From contig NC_011126.1 of assembly GCF_000020785.1 (NCBI RefSeq), positions 806,001 through 870,000 of the forward strand: DNA of 64,000 nucleotides, written 5' to 3'. The translations under genes and the position numbers were made by a program. This document shows, piece after piece, positions 1 to 9,797 of this stretch; position 1 is the stretch's first letter; every line of letters begins with the position of its first letter. The notes below the pieces were generated by a model. The model saw only the letters and a list, made by a program, of their open reading frames with translations, searched no databases and was not told the origin of the DNA. Source of the DNA: Hydrogenobaculum sp. Y04AAS1. GTDB lineage: Bacteria > Aquificota > Aquificia > Aquificales > Aquificaceae.

Positions 1-633
1 ATCCTCTAATTCGCTGTTTACCTCTATCCTCAAAGCTTGAAACACTTTTGTGGCGGGATTTATTTTGCTATATTTGTATGGATAACAAGATGACACTATA
101 TCCACCAACTCTTTTGTGGTCTCTATAGGTTTTTTCTTCCTTTTCTCTACGATAGATCTTGCTATTTTTTTTGACAGTCTTTCTTCACCGTACTTATAAA
201 ATATATCAGCTAACTCTTTTTCTTTATAGGTATTTATTACAATATAAGCTGTTTTTTGTTGCCTTTTATCCATTCTCATATCAAGAAAATCTTCCCTTTG
301 AAATGAAAAACCCTCCTCCTCGTCAAGCTGTAAAGACGATACGCCAAAATCAAAAAGGATAGAATCAAAATACAATAAGCCCTCTTCTTTTAGTACAATA
401 TCAAAATCTTTAAAAGAACCATGATAAAACACCGCATTAAAACCTTTTAGCTTCTCTTTAGCTATTTCAATGGCATTTTCGTCTTTATCTATGCCTATTA
501 GAAACGTATCCTTGCAAACTTCTAAAAGCGCTTTTGCGTGACCACCAAGACCTAAAGTAGCATCTATATGTATTTTTGGGCAAGGATTTGAAAGAAAATC
601 TGTAACTTCTTTTAAAAGGACACTTTTATGCAT
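1..633 (-). CDS. rsmH: 16S rRNA m4C1402 methyltransferase RsmH (partial, 3' end outside window)
   Basis: RsmH (MraW) N4-methylates C1402 of 16S rRNA in the ribosomal P site using S-adenosylmethionine. The frame is open from the ATG at 633 to the left edge, 211 codons, so the C-terminus is missing. The SAM-binding motif [10 protein letters not shown] lies near residues 24-33, [11 protein letters not shown] near 94-104, [15 protein letters not shown] follows, and the late conserved stretch [17 protein letters not shown] is at the edge. These together are diagnostic of the family. The start overlaps the stop of the upstream HDAC-like gene by 8 bases, so the two are probably translationally coupled. 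In many bacteria rsmH opens the division and cell-wall cluster, but here it ends a run of unrelated genes. I am sure of the family; only the end cannot be described. Confidence 0.93.
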   Translation of the reverse strand, partial: MHKSVLLKEVTDFLSNPCPKIHIDATLGLGGHAKALLEVCKDTFLIGIDKDENAIEIAKEKLKGFNAVFYHGSFKDFDIVLKEEGLLYFDSILFDFGVSSLQLDEEEGFSFQREDFLDMRMDKRQQKTAYIVINTYKEKELADIFYKYGEERLSKKIARSIVEKRKKKPIETTKELVDIVSSCYPYKYSKINPATKVFQALRIEVNSELED

Positions 634-1555
634 TTACCATATTGAATATCGTGTCTAATATTCCTTGGGCAGTAGCATTGTAGTTGTATCCCCCCTCTAA
701 CGTAGCTACAACTGGTATATTAAGCTCCTTTGCTGCATCTATGAGTATACTGGTAATCTCTTTTATACTTTGCGAAGTAACTCTCATAGGACCAAGAGGG
801 TCATCTTCGTGTAAATCGTACCCGGCACTTATCAATAGTATGTCTGGTTTAAAAGCTCTAAAACTTCCCAAAAATTTTGTCTGGTACACCTCAATATAAG
901 TTTCATCGCCAGTACCAGCTCTTAGCGGCACATTCAACGTGGTGCCAAAACCTTCTCCAAAACCTCTCTCGTCTGCTGCACCGGTGCCTGGATAAAAAGG
1001 GTAGCAATGGGTAGAGAACAAAAACACAGAACCGTCCTCGTAAAAAGTATGCTGTGTACCGTTTGGATGATGCACGTCAAAATCTGCTATATAAACCTTC
1101 TTATATCCAAGGTTTTGGGCTTTTCTTGCGCCTATGGCTACGTTGTTAAAAATACAAAAACCCATCGCCTTAGCATATTCAGCGTGATGACCAGGTGGTC
1201 TTACCAAGCAAAAAGCAGCTTCTTGTTTAGCGTCTTTTATATCTTCTATAGCCTTTAAAATAGCACCGGCTACCATCATTGCAGCATCGTAGCTATGTTG
1301 ATAAGCGTAAGTATCTGGGTCTAAATACCCACCACCTTTTTTGCAAAATTCGTATATTTCCTGTATATAGTAAGTGTCATGTATTTTCGATACTTCTTCT
1401 ACCGTAGCTTTTCTAGGCTTTTCAAAAGATAAAATATTTTTTATGTCAGATTTATAAATATATTCTAAAGCTACTTTCAATCTGTTGGCATTTTCTGGAT
1501 GTTTTGGTTCGTCATGAAGAAGATATATATCATCATAATACAAAGCTGTTTTCAT
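626..1555 (-). CDS. Histone deacetylase-like amidohydrolase (AcuC/HDLP family)
   Basis: This 309-residue protein belongs to the arginase/deacetylase fold family that includes AcuC, acetylpolyamine amidohydrolases and the Aquifex protein HDLP. The His pair is in RPPGHHAE (residues 119-126), and the zinc-binding Asp and His are in [12 protein letters not shown] (Asp160, His162). A second metal Asp is in [13 protein letters not shown], and the transition-state Tyr is in LEGGYNY near the C-terminus. All catalytic positions look intact. The usual Gly after the His pair is Pro (HHPNG). Family knowledge predicts zinc-dependent removal of acetyl groups from a lysine or polyamine; the substrate cannot be read from sequence. 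The start overlaps rph by 4 bases (ATGA) and the end overlaps rsmH, so it sits in an operon with two RNA-processing genes. A spermidine synthase gene is at 27843, but no link is shown. Confidence 0.88.
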   Translation of the reverse strand: MKTALYYDDIYLLHDEPKHPENANRLKVALEYIYKSDIKNILSFEKPRKATVEEVSKIHDTYYIQEIYEFCKKGGGYLDPDTYAYQHSYDAAMMVAGAILKAIEDIKDAKQEAAFCLVRPPGHHAEYAKAMGFCIFNNVAIGARKAQNLGYKKVYIADFDVHHPNGTQHTFYEDGSVFLFSTHCYPFYPGTGAADERGFGEGFGTTLNVPLRAGTGDETYIEVYQTKFLGSFRAFKPDILLISAGYDLHEDDPLGPMRVTSQSIKEITSILIDAAKELNIPVVATLEGGYNYNATAQGILDTIFNMVNA

Positions 1556-2319
1556 AGCTTAGCCTCTTTAACACTTTTCCTCTTCCAAAGGTTTATAGAC
1601 GGCATTTTTTCATAAAAAACATTTTGAAGCTCTGCTATTTGCTTCAAACTCTCCAATCCAAGATCCAGCATAGCTTCAAACTCTTTCCTCGTATAAGTAG
1701 CCTCTTCTCCCAAAGAATGTATCTCCACCATCTCGCCATTTCCAGTTGCCACTATAGTCATATCTACAGCGGCATTTGAATCTTCTTCAAAATCAAGGTC
1801 AAGCATTAATCGATCGTTTACTATTCCCACAGATACAGCTCCTACCGTATCCCTTATAGGTACAGAGTTTATAAGCTTCTGTTCGTTTAACTTTATTATA
1901 GCATCAGTCATAGCTATAAAAGCGCCGACTATTGAAGCGGTTCTTGTACCGCCATCTGCTTGTATAACATCACAATCTATCCATATGGTTCTTTCACCTA
2001 TTTTTGTAAGGTCGATGACAGCCCTCATAGCCCTTCCTATCATTCTTTGGATCTCGTGTGTTCTTCCGCCTATTTTGCCAGTCACCGATTCTCTCATATT
2101 TCTTGTGGCTGTGGCCCTTGGCAACATAGAATATTCTGCCGTTATCCATCCTTGGTTTTTACCTTTTAAAAAAGGTGGCACGCTCTCGGCTATAGACGCT
2201 GTACATATTACCCTTGTATTACCAAACTCTACCAAACAAGAGCCCTCCGCATGTATATTGAAGTCTCTTTGAATCCTTATTGGTCTTAATTCGTCAAGTT
2301 TTCTATTGTTTTTCCTCAT
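1552..2319 (-). CDS. rph: Ribonuclease PH
   Basis: RNase PH is a phosphate-dependent 3'-5' exoribonuclease that trims tRNA 3' ends. The 255-residue length matches the family. Visible signatures are the N-terminal [24 protein letters not shown], the [20 protein letters not shown] stretch (phosphate-binding Arg region), [16 protein letters not shown] and the C-terminal [17 protein letters not shown]. It starts at ATG 2319. A TATAAT hexamer on the minus strand lies 7 bases upstream, overlapping the stop codon of the preceding hydrolase gene, and there is no Shine-Dalgarno, so it may be transcribed leaderless from its own promoter. It is followed with a 4-base overlap by the HDAC-like gene. Confidence 0.96.
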   Translation of the reverse strand: MRKNNRKLDELRPIRIQRDFNIHAEGSCLVEFGNTRVICTASIAESVPPFLKGKNQGWITAEYSMLPRATATRNMRESVTGKIGGRTHEIQRMIGRAMRAVIDLTKIGERTIWIDCDVIQADGGTRTASIVGAFIAMTDAIIKLNEQKLINSVPIRDTVGAVSVGIVNDRLMLDLDFEEDSNAAVDMTIVATGNGEMVEIHSLGEEATYTRKEFEAMLDLGLESLKQIAELQNVFYEKMPSINLWKRKSVKEAKL

Positions 2320-2326
2320 ACTTTAT

Positions 2327-2332
2327 ATTATA
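2327..2332 (-). promoter_or_regulatory. -10 hexamer TATAAT, 7 bases before rph start
   Basis: Minus-strand TATAAT is separated by 7 bases (ATAAAGT) from the rph ATG. The transcript would begin at or next to the start codon. It overlaps the stop codon of the upstream gene, so it is an internal promoter candidate. No clear -35 was identified. Confidence 0.5.
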
Positions 2333-2939
2333 ACTCTTTTAGTACTTGTGTAGTAGGAAAATGCCCACCTTTATACAAAAATATATCTATTTTCCCATTC
2401 AATTCCTTTGTCTTATAAGCTTCTTGCATAGGTACCACAATGTCATTTTCTCCTTGTATAAGCTTAATAGAAAAATCAAGATTCTTTACAGCTTCCCTCA
2501 AGTCAAGGTTTATATATTCTTCAAGTATACTTAAAGCTATATCTTTTATTGGATACTCACCGTTAAACTCAGAATGATAGGCATTCTTTCTAAATTCTCT
2601 TATACCTTTGTAAAAATCTTTTTTCATAGTCCTCATAAAAGCCGAAATTGTAATTTTATCATGGGCTTCTTTAAAATAAGGACTAAAGCCTATAAGCTTA
2701 AGGCTCGTTACGTTTTTCAAGTGTTGTGTTAACATAATTCCCAAAGAAGCACCCATAGACCAACCTATAATCTCTATACTTTTAAAATCCTTTAGTAACT
2801 TACTATAAAAGGCGGCTGCTTCTTCAAGAGAATTTATAGCGTTTCCATGTCCTGGCAATTCTAACTTAAAGTCTTCTTCTTTTGATATACCATTAAATAC
2901 ACTATTGTCAAAGCCCCAACCGTGTATAAACACTCTCAC
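2328..2939 (-). CDS. Alpha/beta hydrolase, BioH-like
   Basis: This is a compact 203-residue alpha/beta hydrolase. The oxyanion segment FIHGWGFD is near residue 4. The nucleophile elbow GWSMGAS places Ser61, the acid is Asp166 in GENDIVVP, and the His is His193 in GGHFPT, so the catalytic triad is complete. The HGWG and GWSMG motifs and the overall size resemble pimeloyl-ACP methyl ester esterases (BioH and the shorter BioG/BioK-type substitutes), which release pimeloyl-ACP for biotin synthesis. That role is an inference, since no biotin gene is adjacent. The start is GTG at 2939, with TATAAT 7 bases upstream and no Shine-Dalgarno. The gene is first in the rph-HDAC-rsmH run. Confidence 0.75.
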   Translation of the reverse strand: MRVFIHGWGFDNSVFNGISKEEDFKLELPGHGNAINSLEEAAAFYSKLLKDFKSIEIIGWSMGASLGIMLTQHLKNVTSLKLIGFSPYFKEAHDKITISAFMRTMKKDFYKGIREFRKNAYHSEFNGEYPIKDIALSILEEYINLDLREAVKNLDFSIKLIQGENDIVVPMQEAYKTKELNGKIDIFLYKGGHFPTTQVLKEL

Positions 2940-2946
2940 AATTTTT

Positions 2947-2952
2947 ATTATA
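2947..2952 (-). promoter_or_regulatory. -10 hexamer TATAAT, 7 bases before the hydrolase GTG
   Basis: Minus-strand TATAAT is followed by AAAAATT and then the GTG start codon at 2939. There is no ribosome-binding site between them, which suggests a leaderless transcript for the whole 2939-to-1 operon. Confidence 0.5.
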
Positions 2953-3048
2953 TCAAAATTTTTAGCTTTTATAATAACTTACAATAACTTAATATATTTA
3001 TACTAATTAAAGTTGAGTAAGATATTATCACAAAGTATTATAAAACAC

Positions 3049-3077
3049 TTGACAAACTGCAAAAAAGTTAATATAAT
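3049..3077 (+). promoter_or_regulatory. Consensus sigma-70 promoter of groESL
   Basis: A perfect TTGACA (3049-3054) and TATAAT (3072-3077) are separated by 17 bases and lie about 35 bases before groES. A strong Shine-Dalgarno (GAAGGAGG, 3096-3103) follows. No CIRCE inverted repeat (TTAGCACTC type) is visible, so HrcA control is not indicated. This is the strongest conventional promoter in the window. Confidence 0.85.
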
Positions 3078-3111
3078 TTTTTATAGAAAAACTTAGAAGG
3101 AGGCATGAAGC

Positions 3112-3402
3112 ATGAAGCTAAAACCGATTTACGACAAGATTGTTGTGAAGCGCATGGAAGAAAAGGAACAAAAAACACCATCTGGTATCATTATACCAGA
3201 TACGGCCAAAGAAAAACCTCAAGTAGGTGAGGTAATAGCAGTAGGTAATGGGAAAGTTCTAAACAACGGTGAAATAAGACCGTTGGCCGTAAATGTAGGT
3301 GATAAAGTGCTTTTCAACAAATACGCCGGCACAGAAGTAGAATTGGACGGCGAAAAATATCTTGTAATGGCCGAAGACGAAGTATTAGCTATCATTGAAT
3401 AA
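3112..3402 (+). CDS. groES: Co-chaperonin GroES
   Basis: GroES is the heptameric lid of the GroEL chaperonin in the cytoplasm. The 96-residue protein shows the typical start [20 protein letters not shown], the mobile-loop segment [16 protein letters not shown] near residue 22, and [20 protein letters not shown]. The start at 3112 is set by the GAAGGAGG site 8 bases upstream. A second ATG at 3105 is in another frame. groEL follows after 32 bases, so they form a two-gene operon. Length and sequence look ordinary. Confidence 0.98.
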   Translation: MKLKPIYDKIVVKRMEEKEQKTPSGIIIPDTAKEKPQVGEVIAVGNGKVLNNGEIRPLAVNVGDKVLFNKYAGTEVELDGEKYLVMAEDEVLAIIE

Positions 3403-3434
3403 TTTAAAAAAAATTTATAGGAGGTAAGTGAAGT

Positions 3435-5066
<1,632 letters not shown>

Positions 5067-5073
5067 TAAATCT

Positions 5074-6474
5074 TTAAGGCCTCCCCATTTTGGTGGGGCC
5101 TTTATAATCACATATATAAAATTTTTTAAATTTAGAATATTTGATATTACCTTTTCTAAATTTGTAAATATCTTTTAAAAACACCAAAAACCTTGACTCA
5201 GAATCTGTATACACATAACCTTCCCATAAAGGTTTTTTACATGGGGTTTCCGTTATTAAAATACCTGGTTTTGAATTTTTAGTAAATTTTTTAATCGTAG
5301 CATCAGCATAAAACGGTAGCTGATGGATGAAATACCCTTCATAATAAACCGGTTTATTATCTTTATAAAGCCTTATAACATCGCCCATTTCTTTATATGG
5401 TCTATAAGGTTCTATAGATGATAAAACAAAAATAATTAAAACATAGTATATCAAAAGCCCAATACAAAATAGTATCCAAAACATGTATCTAAAGTATTTT
5501 TTAGTCATGGCGTTTATACCCACTATAAAACCCATCGCTGGATAAGCTGGTATAAGATATGTTGGAATCTTCATCTTTATCAAGGAAAACACGATAAAAA
5601 GTGAAAAAAACCATACACTTGCAAGTTTTATAGTTTTTAGGCTTTTAAGATTAAGAAAAAACAAATAAAGTATAATAGAAAAAGGGGCAAAAGACACTAT
5701 CGTATCTTTTAAGTAAAAATACCAAGGGTCAGATTCTAAACCGTTTATTCTCTTTATGTTTTCTACATAAAATTTGTGTATAAGAAGCTCTTTGTAAGGT
5801 GAATTTAAGACTTCTATATACCAAAGCCCACCTATAAAAAGAGCTATAACAAACGCCATATATAGCTTATAATCTTTTAAAAGCTTAGGATTTTCAAACA
5901 CAATATACCAAAAGCCCACAAAACCCACTATCAGAACCCCCACAGGACCTTTGGTAAGCATAGCCAAAGAAGACATAACGATACTCACGATAAGATATAT
6001 AAGCTTTTGGCTTTTAAGATAAAAATAAAGAAAATATATAGAGCTACTTATGAAAAAGCAAAACAGTACTTCGGGAGAAGCGTACCTTGTGTTTGATACA
6101 AACTCAAGAGCCGTACCTGTGGCAATAGCGCCGTATAACCCAAGGTTTTTTGTGATTTTTTCACCAAAGTAATAAGTAAATAAAACACAAAAAGCCCCGG
6201 CAAGGGCGGAGGGTAATCTCAGAGAAAAGCTTGAAACCCCAAACATTTTAAAAGATAACGCTATAAGCCAGTATAAAAGGGGTGGTTTGGCAAGCCTTAT
6301 ATGGTCGTTGTAGATGGGAACTAGATAATTGCCAGTTTTCAACATGTTTAAAGCAGCATCTGCATAAAAAGACTCGTTGGGAGCAAACACTTGATTTGTG
6401 CCCAGGTTTACAAAATAAAGTGCTATTACTAAAAAAAGCAAAAGATAATGCCTACGCGATGTCAAATAATCCAT
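5074..6474 (-). CDS. ArnT-like family 39 glycosyltransferase, integral membrane
   Basis: This membrane glycosyltransferase of the GT39/PMT-ArnT type is about 466 residues from the chosen start. Members move a sugar from a polyprenyl-phosphate carrier onto lipid A, proteins or glycans at the outer face of the inner membrane. The N-terminal signature is NQVFAPNESFYADAALNM followed by LAKPPLLYWLIALSFK. The family usually has Asp-Glu in the first loop; here it reads Asn-Glu (PNES). About ten hydrophobic helices follow. The frame is open to 6516, but ATG 6474 (MDYLTSRRHYLL) leads straight into the first helix and overlaps the dGTPase end by only 23 bases, so I prefer it. The substrate is unknown. 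Confidence 0.8.
   Translation of the reverse strand: MDYLTSRRHYLLLFLVIALYFVNLGTNQVFAPNESFYADAALNMLKTGNYLVPIYNDHIRLAKPPLLYWLIALSFKMFGVSSFSLRLPSALAGAFCVLFTYYFGEKITKNLGLYGAIATGTALEFVSNTRYASPEVLFCFFISSSIYFLYFYLKSQKLIYLIVSIVMSSLAMLTKGPVGVLIVGFVGFWYIVFENPKLLKDYKLYMAFVIALFIGGLWYIEVLNSPYKELLIHKFYVENIKRINGLESDPWYFYLKDTIVSFAPFSIILYLFFLNLKSLKTIKLASVWFFSLFIVFSLIKMKIPTYLIPAYPAMGFIVGINAMTKKYFRYMFWILFCIGLLIYYVLIIFVLSSIEPYRPYKEMGDVIRLYKDNKPVYYEGYFIHQLPFYADATIKKFTKNSKPGILITETPCKKPLWEGYVYTDSESRFLVFLKDIYKFRKGNIKYSKFKKFYICDYKGPTKMGRP
5076..5102. terminator. Hairpin terminator between groL and the convergent glycosyltransferase
   Basis: AAGGCCTCCCCA pairs with TGGTGGGGCCTT (12 pairs with one mismatch and one G-T), followed by TTTATAA on the plus strand. 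It lies between convergent genes and may serve both; the minus-strand gene ends just inside it at 5074. The stem is strong for this AT-rich sequence. Confidence 0.8.
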
Positions 6475-7705
6475 CGTTGCTAGGACTAAACAATCTCCTA
6501 TAAAGCTTAAGCGCAAAGTTATCGGTCATTCCAGCTATGTAATCACAGGCAAGGCGAAAGCGCATTTTTTCATCATGATCACAGTTATTTATATCCCACA
6601 TATATTTAAAATCATCTGGATAATATTTCTTAGCATCTTTTTGGGATAAAAGTCCGAAAAGCTCTTTAATAACAAAACTCAATTTATGTCTTAGCTGTTC
6701 TAGTCTGTAATCGTTTATAAAAAGCTCTTTGCTTATATTTTTCAATATAACAACTTCCCACTTCGCCTCTTCATCTACTTTAAGCTTATAGTCATATCTT
6801 TGAGTATTAGGTCTTCTTTTGTCGTTTTGTTCTATCTTTGTAGCATTTATAAACTTATGTATTCTAAAGGATGTAAAAGACTTTAAAAGTTTTTTTCTTT
6901 CAAAAGCCCCAGCTTTTTGGATTTTATAAAGCTCTTCTTGAAAGTCTTCCAACGTTTTTTCTGCAAAACTTTTGTCTATATTTGACGCTTTTGCATCTTC
7001 TAAAATCTTTTGTCCTATTTTGTCAATAACTATAGAGTTTATTAAAGAAAGCCTTACTCCATCTTCTATATCGTGTACCGAATACGCTATATCATCTGCC
7101 CAATCCATAATTTGGGTCTCTATAGGGACTTGAGCATCTTGATAATAAGGGTCTATAAATTCTAACTCCATTTCATTTTCTTTATACAAGCCTTTTTTAT
7201 TTTCCTTTGTTAAAAAGCCTTTATACTTTATTACACCATCTAAAACTGCCCTTGTTAAATTCAACCCATAGCTTTTGTCGTCTTTTAAGGTTTTTATCTC
7301 AAGATAAGTAAGTATCCTTATATTTTGAGCGTTTGATTCAAACAAACCATGCTCTTTCATCAACTCTCTCAAAGTCTGTTCACCAGAATGGCCCAGCGGT
7401 GGATGACCTATGTCGTGTGCCAAAGATATCGCTTCTACAATAGTACTATCAATACCATGTTTTATTGCCATGCCTTTTGATATCTGGGCTACTTCAAGAC
7501 TATGCGTCAATCTTGTCCTATAAAAATCAAGATAGCCAGGGCTCATTATTTGAGTTTTTCCTTGGAGTCTTCTAAAAGCTGAAGAATGTATAATTCTTGC
7601 TCTATCCCGCTCAAAATCGCTTCTTACATCAGTATCTTTCTTTTTCTGTATAAACTCATCTTCTTTCAAAATCCTTTCTTTATCAAAATCGTTATAGCCA
7701 ATCAT
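6452..7705 (-). CDS. dgt: Deoxyguanosinetriphosphate triphosphohydrolase-like HD protein
   Basis: This is an HD-superfamily dNTP triphosphohydrolase (dGTPase-like), expected to hydrolyse dNTPs to nucleosides and triphosphate. Visible are RDRARIIHSSAFRRLQGKTQ, the metal-binding His in RTRLTHSLEVAQI, the His-Asp pair in SLAHDIGHPPLGHSGEQ, and the second-site Asp in DWADDIAYSVHDIEDG. The length of about 417 residues is typical. The open frame reaches 7768, but MIGYNDFDKERI at 7705 looks like the native start because it begins with the conserved N-terminal acidic segment and clears the divergent hisIE promoter. A TATA-rich stretch (GATATATAAT) sits 4-6 bases before it, without a Shine-Dalgarno. 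Confidence 0.88.
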   Translation of the reverse strand: MIGYNDFDKERILKEDEFIQKKKDTDVRSDFERDRARIIHSSAFRRLQGKTQIMSPGYLDFYRTRLTHSLEVAQISKGMAIKHGIDSTIVEAISLAHDIGHPPLGHSGEQTLRELMKEHGLFESNAQNIRILTYLEIKTLKDDKSYGLNLTRAVLDGVIKYKGFLTKENKKGLYKENEMELEFIDPYYQDAQVPIETQIMDWADDIAYSVHDIEDGVRLSLINSIVIDKIGQKILEDAKASNIDKSFAEKTLEDFQEELYKIQKAGAFERKKLLKSFTSFRIHKFINATKIEQNDKRRPNTQRYDYKLKVDEEAKWEVVILKNISKELFINDYRLEQLRHKLSFVIKELFGLLSQKDAKKYYPDDFKYMWDINNCDHDEKMRFRLACDYIAGMTDNFALKLYRRLFSPSNDGLFDIA

Positions 7706-7747
7706 AGATATTATATATCTTAACATATTAAATATATATAAATTGTG

Positions 7748-7753
7748 TATAAT
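7748..7753 (+). promoter_or_regulatory. -10 hexamer TATAAT, 7 bases before hisIE
   Basis: TATAAT is followed by CTTATCT and then the ATG at 7761. No ribosome-binding site fits in the gap, so a leaderless transcript is predicted. Confidence 0.5.
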
Positions 7754-7760
7754 CTTATCT

Positions 7761-8384
7761 ATGAGCATAGAAGATATAGCTTTTGATGAAAAAGGTCTTA
7801 TACCAGTAATAGCGCAAGACGCTTTTAGTGGCGAGATAAGAATGTTAGCTTACGCAAACAAAGAAGCTATCAAAAAAACGATAGAGACAGGCTACGCACA
7901 TTACTTTTCTCGTTCAAGAAATAGCATATGGAAAAAGGGAGAGACTTCCGGAGAACTCCAAGAGGTGCTTGAGATAAGGCTTGATTGCGATAACGACACA
8001 CTTATATATATGATAAAACAACACAAAGATATCGCTTGCCATACAGGTAATAGAAATTGCTTTTTTAAGGCTTTTGATAAAGAAAAACCTTCTTTGATGC
8101 CCTTTGAGATATTGCCATTTCTAGAAAGACTTATAAAAGATAGAATATCAAATCCAGTAGAAAGCTCATACACTTCTAAGCTTATAAAAGAAGGACTTGA
8201 TAGAATAGTGCAAAAAGTAGGCGAAGAGGCTATAGAGAGCGTTATAGCTTTTAAAAACCAAGATAAAAAAGAGATTGCTTATGAATTGGCAGACTTAATT
8301 TATCATATTTTGGTGGGTATAAAATACTCCAATATGTCCTTTGAGGATGTAGAATTTGAACTTATAAGAAGACATAAATCATAG
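7761..8384 (+). CDS. hisIE: Bifunctional phosphoribosyl-AMP cyclohydrolase / phosphoribosyl-ATP pyrophosphatase
   Basis: This 207-residue fusion catalyses histidine biosynthesis steps 2 and 3: HisE removes pyrophosphate from PR-ATP and HisI opens the purine ring of PR-AMP. The HisI half (residues 1-115) shows RMLAYANKEAI, HYFSRSRNSIWKKGETSG and the metal-binding DCDND and ACHTGNRNCFF. The HisE half (about 120-207) shows KVGEEAIESVIA and YELADLIYHILVG. The frame extends to 7743, but ATG 7761 (MSIEDIAFDEKG) follows the -10 hexamer and matches the family N-terminus. It is not adjacent to hisD (32538), so the his genes are scattered. Confidence 0.95.
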   Translation: MSIEDIAFDEKGLIPVIAQDAFSGEIRMLAYANKEAIKKTIETGYAHYFSRSRNSIWKKGETSGELQEVLEIRLDCDNDTLIYMIKQHKDIACHTGNRNCFFKAFDKEKPSLMPFEILPFLERLIKDRISNPVESSYTSKLIKEGLDRIVQKVGEEAIESVIAFKNQDKKEIAYELADLIYHILVGIKYSNMSFEDVEFELIRRHKS

Positions 8385-8437
8385 CAACTAAGCTATCTTA
8401 ACCTTAGATTAAGATTATCAATTTTAAGGAGGCTTTT

Positions 8438-8791
8438 ATGGAAGCAACTACTTTAGTTTTTACAGTTTCAGAATTGGCTTCTCAGGAAATAGCTAAAATA
8501 GCAGCTGAGAACAACATTGAAAATCCTATGCTTAGAATTAGGGTTGTGCCAGGTGGATGTTCTGGTTTCCAATACGCTATGGGGTTTGATGATAGCGTAG
8601 AAGAGACAGACATCGTATTGGAATCAAATGGCACAAAAATCATAATAGATCAATTTTCTGTGCCTTATATAAACGGTGCAGAGCTTGACTATGTCCAAGA
8701 TTTTATGGGCGGCGGTTTTACCATTAAAAATCCAAACAATTTTGGTGACGGTTGTGGCAGCTGCGGCTCTGGTGGTTGCGGTTCACACTAA
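8438..8791 (+). CDS. Iron-sulfur cluster insertion protein, IscA/ErpA (HesB) family
   Basis: A-type carriers deliver Fe-S clusters to apoproteins. This 117-residue protein has the family fold with the conserved cysteine in VVPGGCSGFQY and the C-terminal Cys pair in GDGCGSCGSGGCGSH. The tail carries one extra Cys beyond the usual Cys-Gly-Cys. The IDQFSVPYINGAELDYVQ segment is also typical. A clear GGAGG site precedes the ATG and a hairpin terminator follows at 8810. It stands alone rather than in an isc or suf cluster. Confidence 0.93.
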   Translation: MEATTLVFTVSELASQEIAKIAAENNIENPMLRIRVVPGGCSGFQYAMGFDDSVEETDIVLESNGTKIIIDQFSVPYINGAELDYVQDFMGGGFTIKNPNNFGDGCGSCGSGGCGSH

Positions 8792-8809
8792 TTAAAATAT
8801 TTCTGTCCC

Positions 8810-8838
8810 AAGCCTGCATAGAGCAGGCTTGTTTTTTC
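8810..8838 (+). terminator. Rho-independent terminator after the IscA-type gene
   Basis: AAGCCTGC pairs perfectly with GCAGGCTT across a 5-base loop (ATAGA), followed by GTTTTTTC. This is a standard intrinsic terminator in the correct position after the stop at 8791. Confidence 0.88.
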
Positions 8839-8919
8839 ATGAAAAGTTAGTTATTATAAACTTATATATATTTCACAATATCTTCATAGTAGTTTCATTT
8901 ATTTCTCATGCGCTTATAT

Positions 8920-8925
8920 TATGAT
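8920..8925 (+). promoter_or_regulatory. -10-like hexamer TATGAT, 6 bases before the barrel gene
   Basis: TATGAT is followed by CTTCTA and the ATG at 8932, with no Shine-Dalgarno. It fits the recurring leaderless spacing in this window. Confidence 0.4.
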
Positions 8926-8931
8926 CTTCTA

Positions 8932-9789
8932 ATGAAAAAAATAATCGTTGCTTTTGGGATATTAAATGGTTTGGCTTTTTCTAAAAGCCTTAGAAACGAG
9001 GTTTATATAAACCTGTTTGCTGGAAGATTACCAGGCATAAGAAGCGTCACGCTAAGACCAGAGCTAAATCTTGGCTATAAGCTTCACTGGGGAATAAAAA
9101 GATTTGATGTTGATTTTAAAGCAGATGGATATTACGGATCTGCTGATACAGGGAGCGGCACACAAAGGAATAAACTTCTACAGTTAAACTTAAAAACTGT
9201 TGGCTTATACAACTTCTACGAAGATAAACATTCAAAAATTGGTATTGGGCTTTTTGCAAAAGATTATCAACCGTTAACATCTTTCGAACCCTCTATAACA
9301 CCATCTCAAGTCATTCAATACGGAGCTGAAGAAAAAGAGATACCAACCAACGACAATTACAACTTTGGTTCAAGATTAAGAGCAAAATACGACTATAAGA
9401 AGATAGTTTCTTCGGTTTTTACCGATATCTATTTTTATGGTAACAGAGTGGCACCAAACTTAGTGCCATACGCTCCCTTACTTAGCATAGGCACAAAAGA
9501 CAAACTGCTTCTCATAGGAGATGTAAACAACCCAAAACTAGCTTTAAACCTTGATATGAGGTTTTATTTTGAAAGAAAGTATGGCAACAAAATATTTACC
9601 TCCCACGATGGGCTTGCTGGTACAAAAAGAGAATTTGATCTAACAGTGGGGGCTATGTACTATATTACCAAAAATCTTGATTTTCACGTAGATACTTACG
9701 GCTTTAACAACCTAAATAGAGGAAATTCCTCTACACTACCAAGTGGATTTAAAGACGGTGTTTATGCTGGTTTTGGCTATAAGTTTTAA
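8932..9789 (+). CDS. Predicted outer-membrane beta-barrel protein, unknown function
   Basis: I do not recognise a named family. The 285-residue protein starts with a signal peptide (MKKIIVAFGILNGLAFSKS) and then alternates aromatic and charged residues in short strands. It ends in Gly-Phe-Gly-Tyr-Lys-Phe, the terminal aromatic pattern of outer-membrane barrels. Repeated Gly-Tyr-x-Leu-type strands such as LNLGYKLHWG and VDFKADGYYG support a barrel exported to the outer membrane. ATG 8932 is chosen over the upstream frame start because it opens the signal peptide and has TATGAT 6 bases before it. It is monocistronic, between a terminator and a convergent gene 8 bases away. Confidence 0.62.
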   Translation: MKKIIVAFGILNGLAFSKSLRNEVYINLFAGRLPGIRSVTLRPELNLGYKLHWGIKRFDVDFKADGYYGSADTGSGTQRNKLLQLNLKTVGLYNFYEDKHSKIGIGLFAKDYQPLTSFEPSITPSQVIQYGAEEKEIPTNDNYNFGSRLRAKYDYKKIVSSVFTDIYFYGNRVAPNLVPYAPLLSIGTKDKLLLIGDVNNPKLALNLDMRFYFERKYGNKIFTSHDGLAGTKREFDLTVGAMYYITKNLDFHVDTYGFNNLNRGNSSTLPSGFKDGVYAGFGYKF

Positions 9790-9797
9790 GGCTTTTC

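Noticed and set aside
159-362. Plus-strand frame of 67 codons at the left edge
   Set aside because: It is a shadow of rsmH on the opposite strand, with no ribosome-binding site and no domain.
2940-3111. CIRCE heat-shock operator before groES
   Set aside because: No TTAGCACTC-type inverted repeat is present; only the standard promoter is visible.
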